A program made the position numbers and the translations under genes. Shown here piece by piece: positions 23,701 through 32,645 of a stretch of DNA of 40,000 bases. The DNA is taken from the NCBI GenBank assembly GCA_029204225.1, contig CM055102.1, positions 44,419,984 through 44,459,983 of the forward strand. The letters are read 5' to 3'. How positions within the stretch are numbered: position 1 is the stretch's first letter; every line of letters begins with the position of its first letter. Origin of the DNA: Diphasiastrum complanatum (taxonomy: Eukaryota; Streptophyta; Lycopodiopsida; Lycopodiales; Lycopodiaceae). Under the pieces are notes generated by a model. The model was given only the letters and a program-made list of their open reading frames with translations. It did not search any database and had not been told where the DNA came from.

Positions 23701-26700
23701 TGAAAAAAGGCTAGAAGGACCAATGTATGTTTCCATTGAGGTCAGCCTGAACATGTTATGAAATTCTGACTGGAACAAAAGAAAGGTGCAGCTCAAGGGA
23801 TTGAGATGCCTGGTAAAGAGAATCTTAAGCTGGAAATTAATAAAATTAATTGTGAGTGTGATTGTTCTTTCAGTACTACTTCATTCTTGCCAAATGATTT
23901 ATTTTGTTTGAAAGGCATTGTGAATGGACATGAAGTTAGTATTTTAGTGGACAGTGGATCTACTCATAATTTCATTAATTTAGGTCTTGTGTAGAAACTC
24001 GGACTCAAAACTGAAGCCAGTAACAATAGATATCGAGTATATCTAGCTTCCGGAGCGGAGTTGGAGACGTGGGATGTGAAAGTTCCAAGGCTCCCTGTCT
24101 GGATCTAGGACTATAGAGAGTTAATTGATTTCCATGTTTTAGATTTAGCGCATACGGTATTATTCTAGGATACGAGTGGTTATTTAATAAGCATCCTGAA
24201 ATAGATTTTGAGAAGCATGTTCTCTCTTTTCAGGAGGGTAAAGAAATAGTTACATTGTTTGGAGACAATTTTGTACATCCATCTGGAATGAGTTCATTTG
24301 CTAATGTAACAGAAATTTTTGATTCGCAGTATGAAGCTTATTCTTTTTTTTGCTAAGCCAATTTTGGATATATCTGAAATGCATCTAAGTAGTTGTGAAT
24401 TGTCAAAAATTCTTAACTCGGTAGACTTAGATCAGGAGCAAATTGAGAAGAATAAGTTACTATTTGAATTCAAAGATGTATTTCCAAAAGAATTACCTCA
24501 TGGAATACCGTCGTCCAGATGGGTAGACGATAAGATTGAGTTAATTCCAGGTAGTCACCCTATCTCTAGACAATCTTACAGGTTTTCTCAAAAAGAAGAG
24601 GTAGAGATTACTAAGCAAATTGAAAATTACCTAAAGATGGGTCATATTCAACCAAGTAAGTCGCCTTGGGACGCTCCTGTTCTTCTAAAAGCAAAGAAAG
24701 ATGGAGGCTTCAAGATGTGTGTGGACTACAAAGGGTTGAATAAAGTGACTATTAAAAATAAATATCCTTTGCCTCGTATGGATGATATAGTAGATCGATC
24801 AGGTGGAGCTAAATACTTTACAAAGATAGATCTTAGAACCGGATATTATCAGATTAGAATTTATCCGGATGACGTGCAGAAGACTGGTTTTCGGACGAGA
24901 TTCGGTCACTATGAATTGCTCGTGCTTCCTTTTGGGTTGACGAATGCACCAGCTACGATCCAACGGATGATGAAAGATCTTTTTCGTCCACATCTAGGGA
25001 AGTTTGTGGTTGTATTCTTAGATGATATTCTCATCTACAGTAGAACAATTAAGGAGCATTTGAGTCATCTTAAGACTGTCTTAGATATTCTCAAGCGAGA
25101 GAAACTCTATGCAAAGGAATCTAAATGTGAGTTCTTTAAGCATGAGTTGTTGTACCTCGGTCATAAGATTACCCGTAGTGGGTTGGAGATTGACGAGAGT
25201 AAGGTCAAGACAATGCTTGATTGGCCAATATCGAAGACGGTTAGAGAAGTTAAATATTTTTTCAGTTTTACAATTTTTTTTCGTAAGTCAATTGAGGATT
25301 ATGCTAAAGTGGCATCACCCTTAAATAATTTGACTAAAGGCAGAGTTAATAGAAAAAAAAAAAAAAAAAAAGAGGTCAACCTAGCGAGCCTATTGAGTGG
25401 AATGATGAATTGAATCAATGCTTTGAGAAACTCAAGCAAATGGTTGTTTCAACTCCTATTTTATAGATTGTGAATCCTGATTTACCTTACATCGTGCGAA
25501 TTGACGCAAGTGATTCGGCGATAGGGGTAGTTCTTCTACAGGAGGATAGGCCGATAGCATTTGAAAGCAAGAAACTCACGGGGCATCAGTTGCGTTATAC
25601 AACTCAGGAGAAAGAGTTATTTGTTGTGATACATGCACTTAAAACGTGGAGGCATTACCTTTATGGTAGTCAGTTTATAGTGTATACGGATCACCAACCT
25701 CTGAAATACTTTAGGTAATCAGAACGATCTAAGGGGTCGTAAAGCTCGCTGGGCTGAGCTTATGCAGAAATTTGATCATGAGTTCTGATATGTCAAGGGC
25801 AGCTCTAACCAAGTTGCGGATGCACTTAGTCGGATTGGTGAATTAAATCAACTTTCTTTCACCAGATTTCCATTGATCTATATCTTTCACTGAGAGGAAA
25901 ATGTGAATCAGATTCTCATTTTGGTCCAATCTGAAAGATGGTGGAGACATGAAAAAATGAGAATGGAATAGAGATTTACTCACAAGGGGTCTCAGGTTCC
26001 ATGAAAAGATAAGAAGATAGCGGAACAGTTCTCTATCCGAGGTGGGTTACTATTTCGGAATGAAAAAATTTGTGTACCGACGGATGATGAGTTAAAGAAG
26101 AAGATTCTTTATGAGTGTCATGACGTTCCCTGTGCAAGTCATCCGGGTATACACAGGACTTCGGATTTGGTCAGAAGAGAGTTTTATTGGCCGAAACTCA
26201 AGCCATTTGTTGAGTCTTATGTGGTTAAGTGTAGACCTTGCCAGTTAGCCAAAGCTGAACGCTTAAAGACTGGAGGGTTGTTCCTAGATATCCCTCAGAA
26301 ACGATGGAAAAGTATATCTATGGATTTTGTTGTTAGACTTCCAAAGACCCAACGCCAAAATGATTCTATTTGGGTTGTGGTGGACAAGTTGACAAAGTTA
26401 GCTACTTTTATACCAGTCACGTCAACTGCTAAGGCTTTGGATTCAGCCCAGATCTTTGTGGAAAGATTATTTAGGCTTTATGGACTGCCAAGTGATATAG
26501 TTAGTGATAGAGATCCTAAGTTTACAGGTCACTTTTGGTCAGTTGTACTCCATAAGTTTGAAACCTCGCTTAGTTTTAGTTCTTCTAATCATCCTGAATC
26601 AGATGGCCAGACTGAGAGAACTAATCAGACTATGGAGGATATGTTGAGAACTTATGTGTCTCACAAGCAATCTCAGTGGAAAGATTACATTCCTTTAATT

Positions 26701-29700
26701 GAGTTTGCTTATAACAGTAGAAAACATTCTGCTACTGGTTATAGTCCGCTTATGTTGATGTACGATTTTCAACCTAGATCTCCGATAAATGTGGAAACAA
26801 AGTCTGTTAACATTCAGAAAGATGCAGATTTCTTGCATGATATGCGTGAAATGTTGCAAGTGGCCCGTGATTGTATCCGGAGTGCTCAGGATAGAGCTAA
26901 GCACTATGCCGATCTTAAAAGGTCTCCCAGAGATTTTAAAGTTGATGACTGGGTATATCCTAGAATACCTAAGGATTCTAAGACTATGAGTACATGGAAG
27001 CATTATGAATTGTCTACGAGATATTGTGGATCGTTTCGGATTATAAAGAAAATTGGCTCTTTAGCTTACGAACTAGATTTTCAGAATAAGACTACAACTC
27101 ATCCAATGTTTCATGTAAGCCGATTAAAATTAAATTTGCATGAAGGTGAAGTAGTTGGTTCAAAGAAAGATCTTACCCTTTTGGAGGACTCATCGCTTAG
27201 TGTTTCTTTGGAACCTGAAAAGGTACTCAGAACCAGAGATAAACAATTAAGAAATTGTTCTATCTCTGAGTGCTTGATCAGGTGGAAGGGACGGACTGAG
27301 GATGATGATTCATGGGAGAGGGTCGAAAGCATAAAGAAGAATTTCCCTAGTTTTCATTTCTAGATATAGAAATGGTTTAAGGGAGGAAGAATGTTGTGTC
27401 CATGTCCTATACAAGGGAATTGGAATTATTCTTGCGTGGATAGCCGGTCACTTTAGTTGTATGTGGTTATTAGTTATGATACGTCATTCCGGACGTGGTT
27501 GTATTAAATAATTAATAATCATATGAGGGCCCAGACCTATAATTGGACATAGGAGCACATGCATGGTGAAGATTGCTTTAATGCAAGAATAGGAGGTCAA
27601 TAGCTCAATTTAGGTTGCATGGAAATCCTAAAGGGAATATTCTCTCTCTCTCTCTTGGGGAGAATAAGTCTAGTGGAAACTCGCCCATCCTCCTATTGTG
27701 AATTGTGATTCTTGAGCCAGTTCTTCCTCTCCTCTCTTGTGTTCTTCACTGTGGCTTGGGGGTGGATTGGTTAGGGTATTGACTAGCCTCTCCATATTGG
27801 TTAGGTGGTTCATGCTCCACGTGTCCTTTTATTTGCATGTGATTGAAATCCTATAAATCTTCACTTGGTGGTGCTTACATTCACAGTAGTAATGCGCTAT
27901 GCGCTGCAATCCTACTATGCTTGCTTACAGATTGAATTATATATCTATATCTGGAATAGCTTTTACTCTCTCAAGATCTCAAATTCTGAGGAATCAGATA
28001 TATTTGATACAATGGAGTTTGCGTGGAAAACTTTGGTAGTTGTCTACCTTATTCATATTTTACTATATATATACATATAGTAGTTAACAACTGTGTTAGG
28101 CACGTTAAGGAGTTTTCAAGATTTGAGTCATGAAACTGAGGAGTTATTATGTAGAGTAGTATAATGAACTGTGACATAGTCAACAGTAAATGAGACAGTT
28201 AGAGAGCTCCATTTCAAGTGGTGACTTGACATTCAGTAGTTTGATGGTGAATTCTGACATTGCTTGTTGACTGCCGATGCGGCTGCAGTCGATACTTTGA
28301 TGTTGTTGGTTGCTCAAGCTCTGCTTCGAATTTGAGTGTATTTCTGCAGACTGTTCTGGAGAGTGTATATTACATAGTTTAAAAGAACTCAAGAGATGAA
28401 TTCAAGTGAGTAGGAGTAAGATTAAGCTCCAACTGGACCGTTGTGTACATACGTAGCAGCATCCAATATCTCCATGCCTCCATTTTAACAAGAACAAGAT
28501 ATTAGAGACCTGCCCTCAATTATTGTTGTGAAGAATATCATAAGTACAGCGAAAAACTTGTTTCAAACCTTGTGATATCTAGGGAATCAGTTGTAATTTA
28601 GTCAGTCCATTAAAATCTCTCTTTTCATCCAACAATGAGAATAGTGGCTTACATCTTGAAAAGATGCCCTCACTTTTTAGGTGCACTATGACAGGACAAT
28701 TATAATTACTTGTGTGCGATGATAAACTTTATTAACAACATAGCCAATCCTCCCAGGCCATAGGGGTAGAGAGCATCATCTCATAATTACATGCCAATGG
28801 AGTGATTGATCGAACAAAGGCAAGACTAGTAGCACGAGCATTTGCTCAGATCCCTAATATTAACTACAATGAGACTTTTAGTCCAGTAGTCATCAATCCG
28901 AGCCCTCTTATCGTATGCTGCAACAGCTGACCTGGAAGTACATCAGCTCGATGTACAGACAGCTTATTTGAATGGAGTCATTGAAGAGGATATCTATATG
29001 CTACAACCTGAAGGATACATCCATAAAGGTATGAAGCATCATGTCTGCAAACTCCACAAGGTATTTATGGCTTGAAGCAATCAGCCAAAGCTTGGTTCTA
29101 GAGGATCAACACATTCCTCATCTGACAAGGCTTTCAACCAAGCACGACTGACAACAACATTTATTTCAAGTCAGTGCAACAATCCTTTATAATTATCACT
29201 TTGTATGTAGATGATACATTGCTTTTTAACAATTGTACCAATCTGGTGAAGGATGCTAAATAGATGTTGTCTTTTGAGTTTGACATGACTGATTTGGGTG
29301 ACGTTCACTTCTGTCCGGGCATTCAAATTTATAGAGACAGAGCGAGACGACTAATGTTCATTACTCATCAAATGTATCTTCACAATGTTCTTATTAGATA
29401 TATTATGATTAATTGTAAATTAGCTCACTCACCAATGGATCCAAGACTGTGATTGTCGAAGGACCAATGTCCTCAAACCAAGCATGAAGAGGAGCAGATG
29501 AGAGAGTATCCTTATCGATCAATACTTGGATCTCTCATGTATGCAATGGTCTACACAAGACCTGACATTGCTTTTGCAGTTAGCTCACTCAGCCAATTCA
29601 TGGCCAATCCTGGCATCACCCATTGGAAGGCTCTTATAAGGGTCATGAGATACATCCGAGACAATGGACCAGTGTCTCTCAACACAGAGGTGAGCTTAAC

Positions 29701-31448
29701 ATTTTGTCGAACGTAGGACATGGTTGTAGATGTGTTCACCAAGGCATTGAGCATTGATGCACATAGCAAATTTTGTGCACTGCTTAGTCTGAAGATCAAA
29801 TCATTCACGGATCCAGATTAAGGGGGGGTGTTGGATTTACCTCCTCTACTATCCTAAATCCCATGTTAATCTAGTTCCAGTCATTGCTGCATATTTACTT
29901 GCATTGTCGTGCAATTCAACTACTGAAGACGAGCAAGAGAAGATGGCGGGCATATCGGATTTGGATGAGCTATCAGAGTAGACCCAACCTGGTCAACATA
30001 TCATGCATTGATTCTCTTCTTCAGACAGATGATAGTATTAGCTCATAGCTTTTATAGATTGTAGTTAGCTTTGTAAGCACACGGTTTCGTCCACTATTGT
30101 CTTGTGCTTACCTGCATTACTGACTTGTATTTCGCTACAATTAATTTGAATAAAGTGCTGTCTAGTTTTGCGTTCAGGTTCAATCAGTATTTGGAATGCT
30201 TTCCGCTCTCTGTCTGACTTTTTGATTGCTTTGTCTGATTGTCTGCTCATCGCTTCCGCTATCACCGCGTACTTAGCTCTAAACTTAACTTCATTATTGT
30301 GTTCACCTATTGTTACCAATAGTGCATGCACCGAGGGAACCTTTTCCCAGCAAAGTACAAGTGCACCAATTCACGATGAATGACACTATAAAGTCATTCC
30401 AATGGAACTATAAAAAATTTCCTTGGTCCTCCATAGCTTTTGATATTGTTGTTGCCGCCTCAACAAATATAGAGTTGTACTTTTCTACAAAACAAGTATA
30501 TTTGATTTAAATTCTATATAAATGTGCATATGCAAGATCTTCATAGGAGATAGATGCATTGTGAATATGTTTGTAGATATTTATTGCACTAGTCAAAACA
30601 TAGAACACCTTCAAATACAATTGTCAAGCATCAAACCTGATAAATAGATAAATTTTTTGATTTTTGTAGTTTGCAATGTTGAATTGCTTTTCAGTGTCAA
30701 ATATTCTTAATTATCAAAGAAAAATGTATAAAATCAATCTCTAATCTTATAAAGCCACAAATCTTTTGCTATTGTAACCACCTTTTATAAATATTTTTCA
30801 CATCCTTGAGGATATTCTAGTAGATGGAAATAATAATTTGAATATAAATCTTCCATGTAGCTATCTTGACATGTTGAAAATGGATAGATAACTTCGATGA
30901 AACTTTGAAATGAATCTTCCACAAGATCATACAACAACATTTTTCATCCCCTGTTTGATTATAGTCTTTCGTTGTCCATTTGCACTCGTTATCATATCAA
31001 GGTTTGCAAGGATGACCCTTAACCCTATCCTTGCTCTTCCTGAAATACTTTAGTGTTGTTTCAATAAAATAGATAAAAACTTTTTCGCACATTGAGTCTT
31101 GCCAGACATTCTTCTCTAGCATCCTCTTTAATTGTTGTTTATGGACTACATTTTATTGCATACAAAACACAAGAGTCTCATTACTTGTCCAAAATTCAAG
31201 TGAAATGCTCCTTATTCATATGGTACATTGAAATCTATATGCCTCTTAATGTTAATATGGCAAATGCTTGCAATCAAAGTACATCATTGCTAGTGATTCA
31301 ACATGGGTCAGTTTTGTTCCAAACAGACAAATTATTCAACTAGCAAAACATCGAGGCATAAAGACAATCAACATCGTGAGGCGTGACAACGTAATTGAAG
31401 CACTAAAAGCTCTTGGAGCTGATGAAGTTATTAACTTCACCAAGGAAG
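17702..31448 (+). CDS. MDR-superfamily oxidoreductase (quinone oxidoreductase/enoyl reductase-like), first three coding exons, 3' part not found
   Basis: Exons 17702-17926, 18108-18376 and 31327-31448 join in frame (phases 0, 2, 1; GT-AG) to about 205 residues. The first two encode a GroES-like N-terminal domain (MNRAIVQRAFGGEPLDVLEL, GIDGCGIVDEV joining GEGVTKYKIGDRV, QTAANSNFG). The third starts the Rossmann fold (QIIQLAKHRGIKTINIVRR, ALKALGADEVINF). A TGA directly before the ATG supports this start unless a leader exon is spliced on. Such proteins use NADPH to reduce quinones or enoyl thioesters; the substrate cannot be fixed here. Exon 3 ends at a good donor (GAAG/GTAAGG), but no later exon was recognised up to 40 kb. 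Either the next intron is also huge or the gene is truncated. Confidence 0.8.
18524..19020. repeat. Unclassified retroelement-like segment starting TGTGACACCC
   Basis: It begins TGTGACACCC, a start seen in some plant LTRs, and sits between intron sequence and the broken end of a copia integrase. Near its start GTGACACCCTT (18525-18535) and AAGGGTGTCAC (18554-18564) form a perfect 11-bp inverted repeat, with an overlapping shorter hairpin. No target duplication or matching second copy was found, so the class is open. Confidence 0.35.
19020..20449 (-). pseudogene. Ty1/copia gag-protease-integrase relic, truncated
   Basis: On the minus strand, starting next to a primer-binding site: gag (KFKMRMTLIEKELWGYTND near 20310), a zinc knuckle reading CKYYKRTNHDIKDC near 19655-19613 whose second Cys is Tyr, a protease-like WYLDSSASQH (DSGAS changed to DSSAS), and a GAG-pre-integrase CENCLLGKQPRSRFP. 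The integrase follows with its first two catalytic Asp contexts (HSDLCGP, LRSDCGGE). The element breaks off just after a YMSDEF-like stretch near 19020, so reverse transcriptase and RNase H are missing. Stops and frameshifts occur in gag. Confidence 0.85.
20434..20445 (-). other. Primer-binding site of the minus-strand copia relic
   Basis: The minus strand reads TGGTATCAGAGC, complementary to the 3' end of plant initiator tRNA-Met. The presumed LTR ends four bases away in CAACA. Confidence 0.8.
20791..20932 (+). repeat. 71-bp tandem duplication
   Basis: Units 20791-20861 and 20862-20932 start AATTTAACAATACTTGCAT and differ by a single base (AAATTAAG versus ACATTAAG). They lie inside the inferred copia LTR, so the duplication is recent compared with the decay of the element. 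Confidence 0.95.
20963..21445 (+). repeat. 5' LTR of the gypsy element (483 bp)
   Basis: It begins TGTTATGTCC and ends GGTGCTTACA. It is clearly collinear with the 3' LTR apart from substitutions, a shorter TC run and a few small indels. Confidence 0.95.
21447..21458 (+). other. Primer-binding site of the gypsy element
   Basis: TGGTATCAGAGC one base after the LTR end, complementary to initiator tRNA-Met. Confidence 0.9.
21459..23049 (+). other. Gypsy leader, non-coding
   Basis: A 1.6-kb untranslated region between the primer-binding site and gag. No ORF with recognisable content. Confidence 0.7.
23050..23805 (+). pseudogene. Gypsy gag with broken zinc knuckle
   Basis: A 187-codon open stretch (23050-23613) has retrotransposon gag features: PEPFSGE, WLTKWTGYF, MFFRGKASSWWRDL, SLDSYLQDFMDLW, ILGLPADYQNECK. 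It ends in TAG, and further stops follow in the same frame. Near 23728 the zinc knuckle region reads C-F-H-stop-G-Q-P-E-H-V-M-K-F-stop: the positions expected for the second and last Cys are TGA codons. Gag, protease, reverse transcriptase and integrase stretches share one frame, as expected for a former single gag-pol ORF. Confidence 0.85.
23806..24318 (+). pseudogene. Gypsy protease region, interrupted
   Basis: Contains the aspartic protease signature VSILVDSGSTHNFINLG near 23935-23985, with the catalytic Asp in DSG. A TAG follows (GLV-stop) and more stops come before the reverse transcriptase stretch. Confidence 0.8.
24319..25413 (+). pseudogene. Gypsy reverse transcriptase
   Basis: A 364-codon stretch with the ordered RT motifs: HPISRQSYRFS, MGHIQPSKSPWDAPVLL, FKMCVDYKGLNKVTIKNKYP, FTKIDLRTGYYQIRI, LPFGLTNAPA (about 203-212) and the catalytic FLDDILIYS with FLDD at residues 233-236. 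It ends in the connection region, where a run of A (about 25352-25370) shifts the frame. The core RT fold looks complete, but the ORF lacks its normal continuation. Confidence 0.9.
25414..25850 (+). pseudogene. Gypsy RNase H
   Basis: RNase H in a frame shifted from RT: IVRIDASDSAIGVVL, RPIAFESKKLTGHQLRY, EKELFVVIHALKTWRHYL, FIVYTDHQPLKYF, with the Asp, Glu and Asp residues in place. After KYF a one-base shift returns to the integrase frame (AELMQKFDHEF, then VADALSRIGEL near 25840). One upstream stop (TAG near 25464) is present. Confidence 0.85.
26090..27363 (+). pseudogene. Gypsy integrase with C-terminal chromodomain-like segment
   Basis: The HHCC zinc module begins before the longest ORF (CHDVPCASHPGIHRTSD, then KCRPCQ). 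Counting from the Met at 26167, the catalytic triad is Asp53 (SMDFV), Asp114 (VSDRD) and Glu150 (DGQTERTNQ), so D-x60-D-x35-E is intact. The C-terminus has HPMFHVSRLK and then a chromodomain-like stretch (SECLIRWKGRTEDDDSWERV). That is the arrangement of plant chromoviruses, in which this domain helps direct integration to particular chromatin. The integrase is the best preserved part of the element. Confidence 0.92.
27379..27391 (+). other. Polypurine tract of the gypsy element
   Basis: AAGGGAGGAAGAA immediately before the 3' LTR start TGTTGTGTCC, the expected plus-strand priming site. Confidence 0.8.
27392..27879 (+). repeat. 3' LTR of the gypsy element (488 bp)
   Basis: It begins TGTTGTGTCC and ends GGTGCTTACA, followed by the TTCAC target duplication. 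Confidence 0.95.
28090..28780 (+). other. Intron sequence, nothing recognised
   Basis: Between the inferred copia LTR and the plus-strand copia relic. Broken frames, no recognisable domain. Confidence 0.45.
28780..29828 (+). pseudogene. Ty1/copia RT-RNase H relic, plus strand
   Basis: Starts inside the reverse transcriptase (GVIDRTKARLVARAFAQIP, NETFSPVV), continues through QGIYGLKQSAKAWF and the catalytic YVDDTLLFN near 29205, then DMTDLGDVHFCPGIQIYRD and YRSILGSLMYAMVYTRPDIA. The RNase H is gutted. YIRDNGPVSLNTE jumps over about 45 residues present in the related minus-strand copy near 32.8 kb, and a second gap leads to DVFTKALSIDAHSK. Several stops and frameshifts. The polypurine tract AGGGGGGG (29821-29828) directly precedes a 3' LTR. 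Confidence 0.88.
29829..30341 (+). repeat. 3' LTR of the plus-strand copia relic (truncated)
   Basis: Begins TGTTGGATTTACCTCC. Both its start and its last 200 or so bases match the LTR at 34620-35725 (opposite strand), for example ACCTGCATTACTGACTTGTA versus ACCTGCATTATTGACTTGTA. Similarity stops near 30341, about 35 bp before the end seen in the other copy. Confidence 0.75.
30342..31326 (+). other. Distal part of MDR intron 2, nothing recognised
   Basis: AT-rich intron sequence up to the acceptor CCAAACAG. No domain or repeat was recognised. Confidence 0.5.
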
Positions 31449-31880
31449 GTAAGGCCTACATTTCCATTCATTAATCAATACTTTTAGAATTGAATCCTAC
31501 CAAATATGTCATTTTCTAATAGAGAAACCCCCTCTCTAATAAAGAGTTGTTGCTATATTGCTCAAGAGATGGCTACTATTATGTCCTACCTGTGTTCCAA
31601 TGGTTGTGCTTTTATGCTGGTGATATTCTTTAGATACACATTTCATTTCTTAACTTGTTGAAGAAAAAGCTAGCTTGTTCAGTTTATACATCACTTTCAT
31701 CTTCTAGAATATGCACATCATGTTGCCGAAACTTGGCAAATTAATTTTGATAAATGACCAAGTTACTATCACTTGGTTGAGTTATCATTGTTTAGGCTCT
31801 ATACTTGGAGCACTAGGTTAGGATGCGGATTTGAAAATATAATGCACCTTATTGAAGAGCTGGTAACCAAATATTTGTTG
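31449..31880. other. Downstream of MDR exon 3, nothing recognised
   Basis: Presumably intron 3 of the MDR gene. AT-rich, with no recognisable exon. Confidence 0.45.
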
Positions 31881-31884
31881 CCTT

Positions 31885-32268
31885 GATATAAAGGCCAAAA
31901 CTTCACCAAGATATTGTGCCACGTGACCAAGTTGTTAGTATGAAGAATTTCAGATCAATCAAGATCCAATTCCTTAAAATGATCTTGGGTTAGAAATAGA
32001 TCAAATCTACCAATCTTACCCCCTAACTTTGAACTTTAGTTTCCCTCCATAATGAAAACCTAGCATTAATGAGGATTAGATTCTAAGTCAAATTTGAATC
32101 TCTAAAACTCGTGTTCTATAGTTTCCCACACTTTTCAAAAGTGTTTATTTAAATGCTTTTAGACTAATATAGCTTTGAAAAGTCAAACTCTAAGTCTTAT
32201 ATGAAAATTGGCCTCAATTGCCAAATATACAAATATTACCAAAATATCAAAACTAGTTAAAATCCACA
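31885..32268 (-). repeat. 3' LTR (part) of a second minus-strand copia family (inferred)
   Basis: On the minus strand GAAAAGGGAG is followed by TGTGGATTTT (start at 32268), the expected junction of polypurine tract and LTR after the RNase H end. About 380 bp in, TTTATATC could be the LTR TATA box. The far end was not found. Confidence 0.4.
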
Positions 32269-32645
32269 CTCCCTTTTCAACTAGTTTGAGCATGGACTTT
32301 GAAAACGCTCCAAGTGAAGACCTATGCTTCATGAATAAGTCCTTTTCCAATGCTTTGTTGAAGATATCAGCTACACATTCCATTGAGGACACATGTTGAA
32401 GCTCCACCTCCTTTGCCATGACTTGCTCCCTCACAAAGTGATATGCCACCTCAATGTGCTTGCTCCTAGCATGAAAGATAGGATTGGTTGCCAACCTTTG
32501 GGCTAATAGATTGTCCAAAAAGATGATTGGGCTCTCTGAAAAATCCAGCAAGCAAAGATCCTTGATCCATACCATCTCCTTTGTGCATGTGTGAGAGCTT
32601 TGTACTCGGCCTCACTAGATGACAATGGGACAGAATATGATTGTA
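32183..32645 (-). pseudogene. Copia RNase H C-terminal fragment (second family)
   Basis: The minus strand encodes an RNase H tail: LSSSEAEYKALTHA near 32630-32590 in one frame, then VWIKDLCLLDFSESPIIFLD, NPIFHARSKHIEVAYHFVRE and VADIFNKALEKDLFMKHRSS, with a polypurine tract beyond. It is not the same family as the RT fragment directly upstream. It plausibly is the far end of the copia whose integrase and RT lie at 35.7-37.3 kb, the two parts being separated by the insertion of the other copia. Confidence 0.75.

Larger units (their letters stand above)
20958..27884 (+). mobile_element. Full-length Ty3/gypsy chromodomain retrotransposon (6.9 kb) with TTCAC target duplication
   Basis: LTRs at 20963-21445 and 27392-27879 both end in TTACA and are flanked by TTCAC (20958-20962 and 27880-27884). 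A primer-binding site follows the 5' LTR, and a purine tract (27379-27391) precedes the 3' LTR. Internally, after a 1.6-kb leader, gag, protease, reverse transcriptase, RNase H and integrase with a C-terminal chromodomain-like segment come in gypsy order. By eye the LTRs differ at roughly 25-30 positions, mostly transitions. Stops and two frameshifts make the copy defective. Confidence 0.95.
20450..28089 (-). repeat. 5' LTR of the copia relic, split by the gypsy element (inferred)
   Basis: The left boundary on the plus strand is TGTTGAAAG (20450), the reverse complement of an LTR end in CAACA next to the primer-binding site. Sequence resumes after the gypsy insertion and reaches TAGTTAACA at 28089, giving a minus-strand LTR start TGTTAACTA. 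Segments 20450-20962 and 27885-28089 add up to about 717 bp once one target duplication is removed. The TGTTRA...TYAACA ends are consistent, but no second LTR copy exists to prove it. Confidence 0.5.
18377..31326 (+). other. 12.95-kb intron 2 of the MDR gene, filled with nested LTR elements
   Basis: The donor GGAAG/GTATGG and acceptor CCAAACAG/ACAAATT restore the reading frame across the conserved GR-x-IIQLAK motif. That argues this is one gene with a giant intron, not two fragments. It contains an LTR-like piece, a minus-strand copia relic, a complete gypsy element and a plus-strand copia relic. Confidence 0.8.
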
